Assembly (NCBI GenBank): GCA_002309835.1
Contig: DBYL01000040.1
Location: 23,540 to 87,539, forward strand
DNA length: 64,000 nucleotides
DNA from: Bacteroidales bacterium UBA1187
GTDB taxonomy: Bacteria > Bacteroidota > Bacteroidia > Bacteroidales > Paludibacteraceae
Direction of reading: 5' to 3'
Part shown: positions 1 through 9,189 of the stretch, piece by piece
How the letters are laid out: every line of letters starts with the position of its first letter
Numbering within the stretch: position 1 is the first letter of the stretch
The notes under the pieces: generated by a model
Database searches by the model: none
The model's input: the letters and a program-made list of their open reading frames with translations, nothing else
Told to the model about the DNA's origin: nothing
Position numbers and translations under genes: made by a program

Positions 1-2481
1 GCCGGCGTGATGTCCGGTGCCACAACCTCTACGCCTTCCTTGGCTGCCGCGCAGCAGGCGTATTTTGATCTCAAAGGCACTTCCGACCCGACGATTGCTA
101 CTGGTTATGCCGTGGCTTATCCCCTGAGTATTGTGGGCCTTATATTGGCTATAGAACTCGTGCGTCGGGCATTTAGAGTCCGTCTGCCGGAAGAAGAGAA
201 AAAACTAAGGGAAGAGGCGAAAAAGGCCACAGAAGAGCCTATCTGCGTAGATATCACGCTTAATAACCCGCAGATAGACGTGCTGACGATGAACGAACTG
301 CTACAAATCTGTCCTGTGAAGGAGATGATTATCAGTCGTGTCATCCGTCCGGACGGTTCGGATGAGTTGGTGAATGAGATGACTACCTTCCGAAACGGCG
401 ATACCCTGCGTATTTTAACGGATAAGCGGCACATAGATGGCTTGAGACTATTGGGAAAGATGAAGGATTATGACCTGCGTGTACAGAGCGAGAAATCAGA
501 TCATCTCATCTCGCGCCGCATCGCTGTCACGCGACCGGAGTGTAACGGAAAACGTATCCGTTCATTCAACTTGCGCCAGCAGTACCACGCTACCATCACG
601 CGTGTCAGTCGAGCCGGCATCGACCTCTTGGCAACGCCTGATCTGATCCTTCAGTTAGGTGACCGACTGATGGTGGTAGGCGATAAAGAAGACGTAGGCC
701 GCGTAGCGGAGACCTTCGGAAATGAGTTGAAACGTCTGGATGTCCCGCATCTTTTGCCGGTCTTCTTCGGCATGGTGCTGGGTATTTGCGTAGGCCTATT
801 GCCGATTCCTATTCCTGGCTTGGCGAGTACGTTTAAGTTGGGTCTGGTAGGCGGCTGTTTGATCGTTGCCATCCTCATCGGTCATTATGGTCCGTACTAT
901 AACATGGTTACGTTCTCGACCACTTCGGCGAACATGATGTTACGTCAAGTGGGCCTGACGCTCTTCTTGGCGGCGCTTGGTCTCTCCGCAGGAGAGGATT
1001 TTGTTCCGACGCTGGTTAATGGTGGTTATCTTTGGATTGGGTATGGTTTCTTAATCACGCTTATACCTCTGCTGATTATCGGTGCTATCGCTTATAAATG
1101 GCTACACATGAATTATTTCAACGTCGTCGGTTTGATGGTAGGCTCAATGACCTGCGCGATGGCGCTGCCGTATGCGCAGTCGCTCTCCAATGAGAACAAC
1201 CAGGCGGCAGTGTGCTACGCCACGCTTAGCCCGTTCACGACTTTCCTGCGCGTGATGGCTGCGGAACTGTTAGTGCTTATCTTCTGTTCTTTTACCACGC
1301 CGGATAGCATACAACCGCAACCGCTGCCATATACCGTCAATACTGCGATAGGCGAGGAGTACGGACCGGTACTGACGGTAGATGATAATACCCTTTATTT
1401 CGTTGGACTCAATCGCATTGAAACGAATATCTCTGAAGATATCTTTGTCTCGCGTCGCGATAAGAAGACAGGAGAGTGGAGCAGTGCGCAGATTGTTCCC
1501 GGGCTCTGTAATCCGTATAAGAACGAAGCGCCGACCTCTATCAGCGGTGACGGCAAGACGATGATGGTGTTTGTAGAAGGAAGAATGTGCTTCTCGCAAC
1601 GCACAGGAAACGGCTGGACGGACCCTCGTCCGCTGCCTCGTTCGTTGCAGTTAGGAAACTGGCAGGCGGATGCGCAGATCAGTGCCGACGGTTCGGTGCT
1701 GCTTTTTGCTGCCAATTATCCGGCGGAGGGAGAAGAAAAAGCGTCCCTAAATATCTTTATCTCAGAGCGCAATGCGGAAGGCCGTTGGGCCGAACCGCAT
1801 TCTATTGGTGCAACTATCAACACCGCTGGCATGGAGCGTTCGCCGTTCTTGCACCCCGACATGAAGACCCTCTATTTCTCATCGGATAGAGAAGGCTCTT
1901 TAGGAGACCTCGATATTTGGGTTAGTCGTCGCTTAAGTGACAATTGTTGGAACTGCTGGTCGGAACCGGAGAACCTCGGAGCACCGATCAACACAACTGC
2001 ACGCGACTGTTGGTTCACCATCTCTACGGATGGTACCACAGCCTACTACGCCCAGAAAAACGGACGTCGACACGACATCTATAGTGTAACCTTACCATCC
2101 GACAAACGACCGGAATCTATTACCGTTTTGGCTACGAATGAGGCGGTGGCTATCAATCATTTACTTTTCGAGACCGCCAGTGATGTTATCTTACCTGCTT
2201 CGCTGCCGGAATTGAAACGCATTGCGACCTTCGTACAGACTTACGGCTATGCCGTACGCCTTGCCGGACATACTGATAACGTCGGAAAACACGACGAAAA
2301 CATGGACCTCTCTCGTCGCCGTGCCGAGGCTGTTAGACAACAACTGATCGCCTTCGGTTGTGCTCCGGAACGCATCAAAGCTTTTGGCTACGGAGATACC
2401 AAACCTGTAGCGACGAACGATACCGAAGAAGGACGGCAACAAAACCGCCGCGTAGAAATCACTTTAGAGGTAAGAAAATAA
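1..2481 (+). CDS. AspT/YidE-type transporter (5' partial) fused to PD40-OmpA domains
   Basis: The open frame runs in from the left edge, so the N-terminal membrane half is missing. The first visible residues (SGATTSTPSLAAAQQ) match the end of the first AspT-duplication half. Two RCK/TrkA-C-like cytosolic domains follow (about residues 75-245), then the second membrane half (about 250-430). Where family members stop, after the last helix (AAELLVLIFCS), this frame continues with about five PD40 beta-propeller motifs (for example TLYFSSDREGS with DLDIWVSRR) and a C-terminal OmpA-like peptidoglycan-binding domain (GHTDNVG, LSRRRAEAV, NRRVEI). The last helix could place the propeller/OmpA part in the periplasm. 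No stop or frame break is visible at the joint. An in-frame ATG at 1255 might give a separate product. Domain identity is solid; the biological reality of the fusion is inferred. A hairpin terminator follows. Confidence 0.85.
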   Translation, partial: AGVMSGATTSTPSLAAAQQAYFDLKGTSDPTIATGYAVAYPLSIVGLILAIELVRRAFRVRLPEEEKKLREEAKKATEEPICVDITLNNPQIDVLTMNELLQICPVKEMIISRVIRPDGSDELVNEMTTFRNGDTLRILTDKRHIDGLRLLGKMKDYDLRVQSEKSDHLISRRIAVTRPECNGKRIRSFNLRQQYHATITRVSRAGIDLLATPDLILQLGDRLMVVGDKEDVGRVAETFGNELKRLDVPHLLPVFFGMVLGICVGLLPIPIPGLASTFKLGLVGGCLIVAILIGHYGPYYNMVTFSTTSANMMLRQVGLTLFLAALGLSAGEDFVPTLVNGGYLWIGYGFLITLIPLLIIGAIAYKWLHMNYFNVVGLMVGSMTCAMALPYAQSLSNENNQAAVCYATLSPFTTFLRVMAAELLVLIFCSFTTPDSIQPQPLPYTVNTAIGEEYGPVLTVDDNTLYFVGLNRIETNISEDIFVSRRDKKTGEWSSAQIVPGLCNPYKNEAPTSISGDGKTMMVFVEGRMCFSQRTGNGWTDPRPLPRSLQLGNWQADAQISADGSVLLFAANYPAEGEEKASLNIFISERNAEGRWAEPHSIGATINTAGMERSPFLHPDMKTLYFSSDREGSLGDLDIWVSRRLSDNCWNCWSEPENLGAPINTTARDCWFTISTDGTTAYYAQKNGRRHDIYSVTLPSDKRPESITVLATNEAVAINHLLFETASDVILPASLPELKRIATFVQTYGYAVRLAGHTDNVGKHDENMDLSRRRAEAVRQQLIAFGCAPERIKAFGYGDTKPVATNDTEEGRQQNRRVEITLEVRK

Positions 2482-2492
2482 TGAGATAAGCA

Positions 2493-2530
2493 AAAAAATC
2501 GCGCATGTACTTGCACATGTGCGATTTTTT
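2493..2530 (+). terminator. Hairpin terminator overlapping the V-ATPase promoter
   Basis: A 16-bp stem (one G-U pair) with a six-base loop has A-rich left and T-rich right flanks, just after the stop codon of the fusion gene. Its loop and right arm contain the -33 TTG of the next promoter. Confidence 0.75.
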
Positions 2531-2541
2531 GTGTAACTTTG
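2511..2541 (+). promoter_or_regulatory. Promoter of the V-ATPase operon
   Basis: TTGC at -33 (2511), 20-nt spacer, TAACTTTG at -7 (2534-2541). This matches the Bacteroidetes primary sigma pattern and lies 36 nt before the subunit E start. Confidence 0.75.
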
Positions 2542-2577
2542 CCGCAAAATTTCGTACATACATAAAAAATCTAGTAT

Positions 2578-3162
2578 ATGAATCTTTCTGAATTAACTGA
2601 CAAGATCTACGCAGAAGGCGTAGAGAAAGGAAATGCCGAAGCGCAACAAATCGTTGAGCAAGCGCAAGCAAAAGCTGCTCAAATTATCGCCGAGGCGGAG
2701 AAGAAAGCCGCTGCGTTAGTTGCTGATGCCGAGAGCAAATCTGCTGATTTGGACAAGAAGACGCGCGCGGAGTTGAAGTTGTATGCGGAGCAGAGCGTGA
2801 ATGCCGTGAAGACGGAAGTAACCAACTTGCTGGCGGATACAATCGCTGCCGACAGCGTGAAGGCAGCTACTGCTGATCCGAAATTCATGCAGGGCTTGAT
2901 TGCTAAACTTGCGGAGCAGTTGGCGAAAGACGGCGAGGTGCTTATTGAGGCTAAGGATGCCGAGGCGCTGCGCAAATACTTTGCTGCTAACGCAAAGGGT
3001 CTTCTGGACAAAGGTGTAAAAATCGCTGAAGTCAAGGGTATCAAGACCGACTTCACGATTCAGCCGGCGAAGGGTGGGTACAAGCTCGCCTTCGGTGAGG
3101 CAGAGTTCATTGCCTATTTCAAAGAAATGCTTCGTCCGCAATTAGTAGAGATGCTATTCTAA
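2578..3162 (+). CDS. ntpE: V-type ATP synthase subunit E
   Basis: A 194-residue protein opening the V/A-type ATPase operon. Subunit E forms the peripheral stalk that ties the A3B3 head to the membrane sector. The N-terminal half (about 15-80) is an alanine-, lysine- and glutamate-rich coiled coil (QAQAKAAQIIAEAEKKAAAL), followed by a globular C-terminal domain, as in the family. ATG start 36 nt downstream of a clear promoter; the next gene starts 2 nt after the stop. No partner subunit G/H gene is visible nearby, although the peripheral stalk of this enzyme class is normally an E/G heterodimer. Confidence 0.9.
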   Translation: MNLSELTDKIYAEGVEKGNAEAQQIVEQAQAKAAQIIAEAEKKAAALVADAESKSADLDKKTRAELKLYAEQSVNAVKTEVTNLLADTIAADSVKAATADPKFMQGLIAKLAEQLAKDGEVLIEAKDAEALRKYFAANAKGLLDKGVKIAEVKGIKTDFTIQPAKGGYKLAFGEAEFIAYFKEMLRPQLVEMLF

Positions 3163-3163
3163 T

Positions 3164-3772
3164 ATGACTTACGAGTATTTACTTGCCGGACTTCCCGAAC
3201 TGAAAGCGGGTGCAGACGTGCCTGTCAGTCTCGATAAACTCAACGAACTGCTCGATGAGCACTTGAGCGAGAAAGACAAAGCGCTGCTGGACTTGCTGCG
3301 CGTGCCTATCGATGAAGAAACGCTCGCGGCAGGCCTCAAAGCCGATAACCGCTTCGTGCAAGCCTGGTTCACGTTTAACCAGAATATGAATAATGTGCTC
3401 GTGGCGCAGATCTGCCGTAAGCATGGTTTTGACGTGAAGCAGAAGATAGTAGGTGAGGGAGAAGTAGCGGAGCAGTTACGCACCCATACGACGCAGAAAG
3501 ACTTCGGTCTGAACGAAGTGATGGATGATGCGCAGGAACTGCTGGCTCTGGCGCAGATAGAGGACCTCATGGCCCGCGAGAAAGCTATGGATGCCATCCG
3601 CTTTGAGTGGTTGCAGGCCCGCACGGAATTCGACTATTTCTCCGCAGAAATGGTCTTTGCGTACTATCTCGAGGCCGTCATGCTCCATCGCTGGTCGTTT
3701 CTGACCATCGAAGAAGGTGAAAAGGTATTTAGAGCCTTAGTGGCTGATATGAAAAAAGGTGTGAACCTTTAA
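3164..3772 (+). CDS. DUF2764 family protein of the V-ATPase operon
   Basis: A soluble, acidic 202-residue protein that sits between subunits E and A in Bacteroidetes V-ATPase operons and matches the DUF2764 pattern (start MTYEYLLAGLPEL; helical, rich in Leu, Glu and Asp). No membrane segment or signal peptide. Its place in the operon, where other lineages encode subunit C, suggests it is the divergent central-stalk C (d-type) subunit; that is inference from position, not recognised homology. Starts 2 nt after ntpE and ends 24 nt before ntpA. Confidence 0.8.
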   Translation: MTYEYLLAGLPELKAGADVPVSLDKLNELLDEHLSEKDKALLDLLRVPIDEETLAAGLKADNRFVQAWFTFNQNMNNVLVAQICRKHGFDVKQKIVGEGEVAEQLRTHTTQKDFGLNEVMDDAQELLALAQIEDLMAREKAMDAIRFEWLQARTEFDYFSAEMVFAYYLEAVMLHRWSFLTIEEGEKVFRALVADMKKGVNL

Positions 3773-3796
3773 TACTGCATAAAATTAGACTAATAT

Positions 3797-5554
3797 ATGA
3801 CAACAGGAAAAGTAAAAGGTATCATCGCAAACCTGGTAACGGTGCAAGTCGATGGTCCTGTAGCGCAAAATGAGATCTGCTACATCTTTGTAGGAGAAAC
3901 GAGACTGATGGCGGAGGTGATTAAGGTCATCGGCGCAAACGTATATGCGCAGGTGTTCGAATCAACTCGTGGCCTGAAAGTGGGCAACAAAGTGGAGTTC
4001 ACCGGGCATATGCTCGAGGTGACGCTCGGCCCGGGTCTGCTCAGCCGTAACTACGACGGTCTGCAGAATGACTTGGATAAGCTGACCGGTGTGTTCCTTA
4101 AACGCGGTGAGTATAACTTCCCGCTGGATACCGAGAAGAAATGGGCCTTCAAGCCAATCGCTAAAGTGGGCGACAAGGTAGAAGCAGCCGCTTGGCTCGG
4201 AGAAGTGGATGAGAATCACCAGCCGCACAAGATTATGGTGCCCTTCGTATTTGATGGCACGTATACCGTCAAGTCGATTGCCAAAGCCGGCGATTACACT
4301 ATTAACGAAGTGATGGCCGTGCTGACCGACGCCGATGGCGTTGACCACGAGGTGACGATGGTGCAGAAATGGCCGGTGAAAAAAGCTATCCTCGCTTATC
4401 GCGAGAAACCGCGTCCTTTCAAACTCCTTGAGACAGGTGTACGTACGATCGATACCGCCAACCCGCTCTGCGAGGGTGGTACGGGCTTTATCCCGGGGCC
4501 GTTCGGTACCGGTAAGACCGTCCTCCAGCATGCTATCTCCAAGCAGGCCGAGGCCGACATCGTAATCATCGCTGCCTGCGGTGAACGTGCGAATGAGGTT
4601 GTAGAGACCTTCACGGAGTTCCCGGAACTCGAAGATCCGCACACGGGCCGTAAACTCATGGAGCGTACGATCATCATCGCAAACACTTCTAACATGCCTG
4701 TTGCCTCTCGTGAGGCCTCGGTATATACCTCTATGACCATTGCCGAGTACTACCGTTCCATGGGCCTGCGTGTGTTGCTCATGGCGGACTCGACGTCCCG
4801 TTGGGCACAAGCGCTCCGTGAGATGTCTAACCGTCTGGAGGAGCTGCCCGGCCAGGATGCCTTCCCAATGGACCTCTCCGCCATCATCGGTGCTTTCTAT
4901 TCCCGCGCAGGTTATGTATACCTCAATAATGGCGCGACGGGCTCGGTTACCTTCCTCGGTACCGTTTCGCCGGCAGGTGGTAACCTCAAGGAGCCGGTTA
5001 CCGAAGGTACGAAGAAAGTGGCGCGTTGTTTCTATGCCCTTGAGCAGGCGCGTGCCGACCGTAAGCGCTACCCGGCGGTGAACCCGATTGACTCCTATTC
5101 CAAATACGTAGAATATCCTGAGTTTGAGGAGTATATCAGTCAACTCATAGATAAAGACTGGCTGCCTATGGTCAATAACATGAAGACCTATCTGCAGCGC
5201 GGAAAAGAGATCCAGGAGCAGATTAACATCCTCGGTGATGACGGTGTACCTGTAGATTATCATGAGACTTTCTGGAAATCCGAAGTCATCGACTTCGTCA
5301 TCCTCCAGCAGGACGCTTTCGATAAGATTGACGCCGTTTGTCCGCTGGAGCGTCAGCAGTACATGCTCCATCTCGTGATGGATATCTGCGAGCATGATTA
5401 CGACTTCGATACCTTCCTTGACGTCATCGATTATTTCAAGCGCGTCATCAACCTCTGCAAACAGATGAACTACTGTGAGTTCAAGTCCAAAGACTTTGAG
5501 GACTACCGCAAGAAAATCGATGAACTGTTGGCAGAAAAACAAATTGCAGCATGA
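3797..5554 (+). CDS. ntpA: V-type ATP synthase subunit A (catalytic)
   Basis: A 585-residue catalytic subunit, full family length. The Walker A loop GPFGTGKTV lies near residues 234-242, preceded by the long non-homologous insert typical of V/A-type A subunits (about 120-200). Downstream are the conserved blocks GERANEV, MADSTSRWAQALREMSNRLEELPG and GSVTFLGTVSPAGG. Hydrolyses or makes ATP in the A3B3 head. The stop codon TGA overlaps the ATG of the next gene (ATGA), which is not subunit B as usual but an M6-like protease. Confidence 0.97.
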   Translation: MTTGKVKGIIANLVTVQVDGPVAQNEICYIFVGETRLMAEVIKVIGANVYAQVFESTRGLKVGNKVEFTGHMLEVTLGPGLLSRNYDGLQNDLDKLTGVFLKRGEYNFPLDTEKKWAFKPIAKVGDKVEAAAWLGEVDENHQPHKIMVPFVFDGTYTVKSIAKAGDYTINEVMAVLTDADGVDHEVTMVQKWPVKKAILAYREKPRPFKLLETGVRTIDTANPLCEGGTGFIPGPFGTGKTVLQHAISKQAEADIVIIAACGERANEVVETFTEFPELEDPHTGRKLMERTIIIANTSNMPVASREASVYTSMTIAEYYRSMGLRVLLMADSTSRWAQALREMSNRLEELPGQDAFPMDLSAIIGAFYSRAGYVYLNNGATGSVTFLGTVSPAGGNLKEPVTEGTKKVARCFYALEQARADRKRYPAVNPIDSYSKYVEYPEFEEYISQLIDKDWLPMVNNMKTYLQRGKEIQEQINILGDDGVPVDYHETFWKSEVIDFVILQQDAFDKIDAVCPLERQQYMLHLVMDICEHDYDFDTFLDVIDYFKRVINLCKQMNYCEFKSKDFEDYRKKIDELLAEKQIAA

Positions 5555-7836
5555 GAAAAATAGTTTCCATACTATTGTTTTTAGCCTGTACATGTGCGTC
5601 GTGGGCTTCGTCTAACGGTGGCGTACGGCATTTGCAACCCAAACGTGTGCCGGTGATCCTCACCAATTATGTGGATGTGACGTTCAAGAGCACGGATTAC
5701 GCGTCGTATAAGACTTCTCTGGAGAAATACTTTGCGGACAACTCATTCGGCCTTTATACGCCTATTTTTGAGTTCATCGGTCCGGTTACGCTCACCGGCG
5801 TGCGCCGTGACTACGGAGCTAACGATGAGGAAGGGGAAGATGTAGCGGCAGAAGAGATGGTGGCGCAGGCTTGCAACCTGGCGGAGGATCTTGCGGACTT
5901 CACGCAGTATGACCAGGACGGCGACGGACGCATCGATGCCTTAGTCGTCATCTATGCCGGTGAAGGCGAACGCATGGATAATAACCTGCCGGACGCCGTC
6001 TGGGAGTTCACGGATGATCTGGAGACGACATACGCACTCGACTATTATGTCAATCTCGACGGCAAAATGGTCACCGCCTGCTGCGCCGTGCCGGAACTGC
6101 AAAACAAGACCAAACGCGACGGAATAGGTACGCTTATCCATGAGTTTGCGCACATCCTCGGTCTGCCGAACTTCAGTTCTACGGTAGGCTCATTGGTGAA
6201 GACGCTGGGTGACTGGTCTGTCATGGACCATGGTTGCTATAACAACAGTGCCAACACGCCTGCTGCTTTCAGCGCCTACGAGCGTTTCTATCTCGGTTGG
6301 GTAGAACCCATCCTCCTGGACGGACCAATGAACGTGCGCCTGCGTGATTTTAATACGACGGGCGATTGCGCAATCATCACGGCTACTGGACAATCAAACC
6401 TCAGTGGTATCAGTCCGGACCCGAAGGAGTTCTATATCCTCGAGAACCGCCAGCAGAGCGGCTGGGACGAGTATTTACCGGGACACGGACTCATGCTCAC
6501 CAAGATCGACTACGTGAAGAATAAATGGGAGTCGGATGAAGTGAATAACGTAGATAACCATCCTTGTGTAGACCTTATAGAGGCCGACGGCAGTGCGCCC
6601 AAATACAAGGCAGACAACCTGACTAACGGCTATTTCGGAAAGCAAGGAGACCTCTTCCCTGCAGGCGCTACCTCTAAGTACATGTTCAGCAATAAGATGT
6701 ATTTCACCAATGTCAAAGAGCAGGGTGGAGTCATCCTCTTTGATTTCAACGGAGGCGTGGACAAATGTACAGTCAACTTCTCGGTAAGTAATGGTACGTG
6801 TGCCACCAAGTCATCGACGGAATCGAAAAAGAACGGCGGAGTAGTGCTACCTTCCGTTACCGCCAACAGCGGTTATACCTTCCTTGGCTGGGCAACGCGC
6901 AAGAACAGCAACGTGGCTGACGCAGGTCAACCCGGTGACACCTTCTATCCGATGAGCGACTGCTCCGTCTTTGCCATCATGCAGGATAACACCCGTTATT
7001 GGTTTGACTACGATATAAAAGGCGTTACGATTGGTGATTATATCAATTATAACGGAGCGTATGTAAAAACCACGGATAATAAAGACGTAGCTGTAACCTT
7101 CATCAAGAAAGAGGGTTATCAAACTCCTACGGCAGAGAACTGCTTGGTACGCGTAAAGTGCGGAGGCAAACAACTGGCTAACGCCGCTACTTTCATCGAT
7201 GATACAATCCGCGTGGATATCCCTGCTTCTGCCCTCATCAACGACGTATATATTACCATCATCAACGTGCGTGAGCAGAAAGAAGAAGGTTGTGACACGT
7301 ACACGCACACCTTCACCTCCTCTTGTAGAGTAGATGATCATGCAGATCTGAGCGGCTATGATTGGCAAGTATCCATTGCCAACGACAATACGGTGGAGTA
7401 CGATAAGAACAAAGGCGCCGTCTTTGGTTCAAACGCATACCCAGCAGGCCTCGTACGTCTTTATACCGAAGAGACCATGGGCTGTGCACCTGCGGTGATC
7501 CGCGTCAAAGCAGCGGCTAACGGAGACGGCGTATTAAGCGTCTTTGTAGCAGGCAACGCTGTCGGAGAAGAGGAGTTGGATGAGACCGTGACGGAATATA
7601 CGTTCAATGTAGAGAACCCGCAATCTGGAGCCGTAGAAATCCGCTTGACGAATACTACCAAAGCGATGTATCTCAAGCAGATAACGATTGAGTTTACGAA
7701 ACTCGAAGACCCGGAAGGTATCGAGAATATCATCGTTTCGGAGGAGTCTAACGGACGCAAGATCCTCATGGACGGACAGTTATACATCATCCATAACGGA
7801 CGCATCTATAACGTCGTAGGAACGCGAGTTAAATAG
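5551..7836 (+). CDS. Secreted M6-like metalloprotease with InlB-type repeat, inserted in the V-ATPase operon
   Basis: A 761-residue protein with signal peptide (about 1-19, MRKIVSILLFLACTCASWAS). A zinc-protease motif HEFAHILGLPNF starts at residue 197, preceded by DQDGDGRIDALVVIYAGEG, the usual arrangement of immune-inhibitor-A (M6) proteases. About residues 405-480 look like an InlB/Listeria-Bacteroides repeat (YTFLGWATRKNS). The C-terminus (NGRKILMDGQLYIIHNGRIY) resembles a type IX secretion sorting tail. It therefore probably acts outside the cell, while its neighbours form a cytoplasmic-facing ATPase. The start overlaps the ntpA stop, and subunit B follows 21 nt after its stop, so it is embedded in the operon. 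No functional link to the ATPase is evident. Confidence 0.85.
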   Translation: MRKIVSILLFLACTCASWASSNGGVRHLQPKRVPVILTNYVDVTFKSTDYASYKTSLEKYFADNSFGLYTPIFEFIGPVTLTGVRRDYGANDEEGEDVAAEEMVAQACNLAEDLADFTQYDQDGDGRIDALVVIYAGEGERMDNNLPDAVWEFTDDLETTYALDYYVNLDGKMVTACCAVPELQNKTKRDGIGTLIHEFAHILGLPNFSSTVGSLVKTLGDWSVMDHGCYNNSANTPAAFSAYERFYLGWVEPILLDGPMNVRLRDFNTTGDCAIITATGQSNLSGISPDPKEFYILENRQQSGWDEYLPGHGLMLTKIDYVKNKWESDEVNNVDNHPCVDLIEADGSAPKYKADNLTNGYFGKQGDLFPAGATSKYMFSNKMYFTNVKEQGGVILFDFNGGVDKCTVNFSVSNGTCATKSSTESKKNGGVVLPSVTANSGYTFLGWATRKNSNVADAGQPGDTFYPMSDCSVFAIMQDNTRYWFDYDIKGVTIGDYINYNGAYVKTTDNKDVAVTFIKKEGYQTPTAENCLVRVKCGGKQLANAATFIDDTIRVDIPASALINDVYITIINVREQKEEGCDTYTHTFTSSCRVDDHADLSGYDWQVSIANDNTVEYDKNKGAVFGSNAYPAGLVRLYTEETMGCAPAVIRVKAAANGDGVLSVFVAGNAVGEEELDETVTEYTFNVENPQSGAVEIRLTNTTKAMYLKQITIEFTKLEDPEGIENIIVSEESNGRKILMDGQLYIIHNGRIYNVVGTRVK

Positions 7837-7857
7837 AATATTTAAATACACTATATT

Positions 7858-9186
7858 ATGGCAAAAGCATTTCAAAAAATCTACACGCAGATTACGGCAA
7901 TCACCAAAGCCACCTGTTCCCTCAAGGCCGAAGGAGTAGGTAATGATGAGTTGGCATTGGTGAACGGCAAGTTAGCGCAGGTAGTAAAAATCATCGGTGA
8001 TGAAGTGACGCTGCAGGTGTTCCAGGGTACCGAAGGTATTCCGACGAACGCAGAGGTGGTGTTCCTTGGTAAGTCGCCGAGCCTCAAGGTATCTGACCAA
8101 CTGGCCGGCCGTTTCTTCAACGCCTACGGCGATCCTATCGATGGCGGACCTGCTATCGAAGGAAAAGAAGTAGAGATCGGTGGTCCTTCTGTTAACCCTG
8201 TTCGTCGTAAACAGCCGTCAGAGCTCATCGCAACGGGTATCGCAGGTATTGACCTCAACAACACGCTCGTGTCCGGTCAGAAGATTCCTTTCTTCGCCGA
8301 TCCGGACCAGCCGTACAACCAGGTTATGGCGAATGTGGCCCTGCGTGCCGAGGCAGATAAGATCATCCTCGGTGGTATGGGTCTGACCAATGACGACTAC
8401 CTCTATTTCAAGAATGTGTTTAATAACGCTGGTGTGCTCGATCACATCGTCTCGTTCGTCAATACAACGGAGAACCCGCCGGTAGAGCGTCTTCTGATTC
8501 CCGACATGGCATTGACCGCTGCTGAGTATTTCGCCGTTGAGAAGCACGAGAAAGTGCTCGTCCTTCTTACCGACATGACGCTCTACGCCGATGCACTCGC
8601 CATCGTCTCCAACCGTATGGACCAGATCCCGTCCAAAGACTCGATGCCGGGTTCGCTCTATTCCGACCTCGCTAAGATCTACGAGAAGGCCGTTCAGTTC
8701 CCGCCCGAGATTGGTGGCGGTTCGATCACCATCATCGCCGTAACGACGCTGTCCGGTGGTGACATCACCCACGCTATTCCGGATAACACCGGTTATATCA
8801 CAGAGGGTCAGTTATACCTCCGCCGTGACTCCGAGATCGGTAAAGTCATCGTCGATCCGTTCCGTTCACTCTCTCGTCTGAAACAACTCGTAGCAGGCAA
8901 GAAGACCCGCGAAGACCATCCGCAGGTAATGAACGCTGCCGTTCGTCTATACGCAGACGCCGCAAACGCCAAGACCAAGAAAGAGAATGGTTTCGACCTT
9001 ACAGACTACGATCTGCGTTGTCTCGACTTCGCCCGTGAGTACAGCCGTGAGATCCTCGCCATCGACGTGAACATCAACACGGTACAGATGCTCGATGTTG
9101 CATGGACGCTCTTCGGCAAGTACTTCAAACCCGAAGAGGTAAATATCAAAGCTGCTTTAGTAGAGAAATATTGGCCAAAAGCATAA
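7858..9186 (+). CDS. ntpB: V-type ATP synthase subunit B
   Basis: A 442-residue non-catalytic partner of subunit A in the hexameric head. Typical blocks are seen: GRFFNAYGDPIDGGP, QKIPFFADPDQPYNQV (the degenerate P-loop region, as expected for B), VLVLLTDMTLYADAL and GSLYSDLAKIYEKA, where a V-ATPase B subunit has an Arg-containing loop. ATG start. Separated from ntpA by the protease gene and followed 3 nt later by subunit D. Confidence 0.97.
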   Translation: MAKAFQKIYTQITAITKATCSLKAEGVGNDELALVNGKLAQVVKIIGDEVTLQVFQGTEGIPTNAEVVFLGKSPSLKVSDQLAGRFFNAYGDPIDGGPAIEGKEVEIGGPSVNPVRRKQPSELIATGIAGIDLNNTLVSGQKIPFFADPDQPYNQVMANVALRAEADKIILGGMGLTNDDYLYFKNVFNNAGVLDHIVSFVNTTENPPVERLLIPDMALTAAEYFAVEKHEKVLVLLTDMTLYADALAIVSNRMDQIPSKDSMPGSLYSDLAKIYEKAVQFPPEIGGGSITIIAVTTLSGGDITHAIPDNTGYITEGQLYLRRDSEIGKVIVDPFRSLSRLKQLVAGKKTREDHPQVMNAAVRLYADAANAKTKKENGFDLTDYDLRCLDFAREYSREILAIDVNINTVQMLDVAWTLFGKYFKPEEVNIKAALVEKYWPKA

Positions 9187-9189
9187 TAT

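Noticed and set aside
3962..5593. 543-codon open frame antisense to ntpA
   Set aside because: A shadow frame: the plus strand encodes an unmistakable ATPase A subunit, and the antisense product has no recognisable domain.
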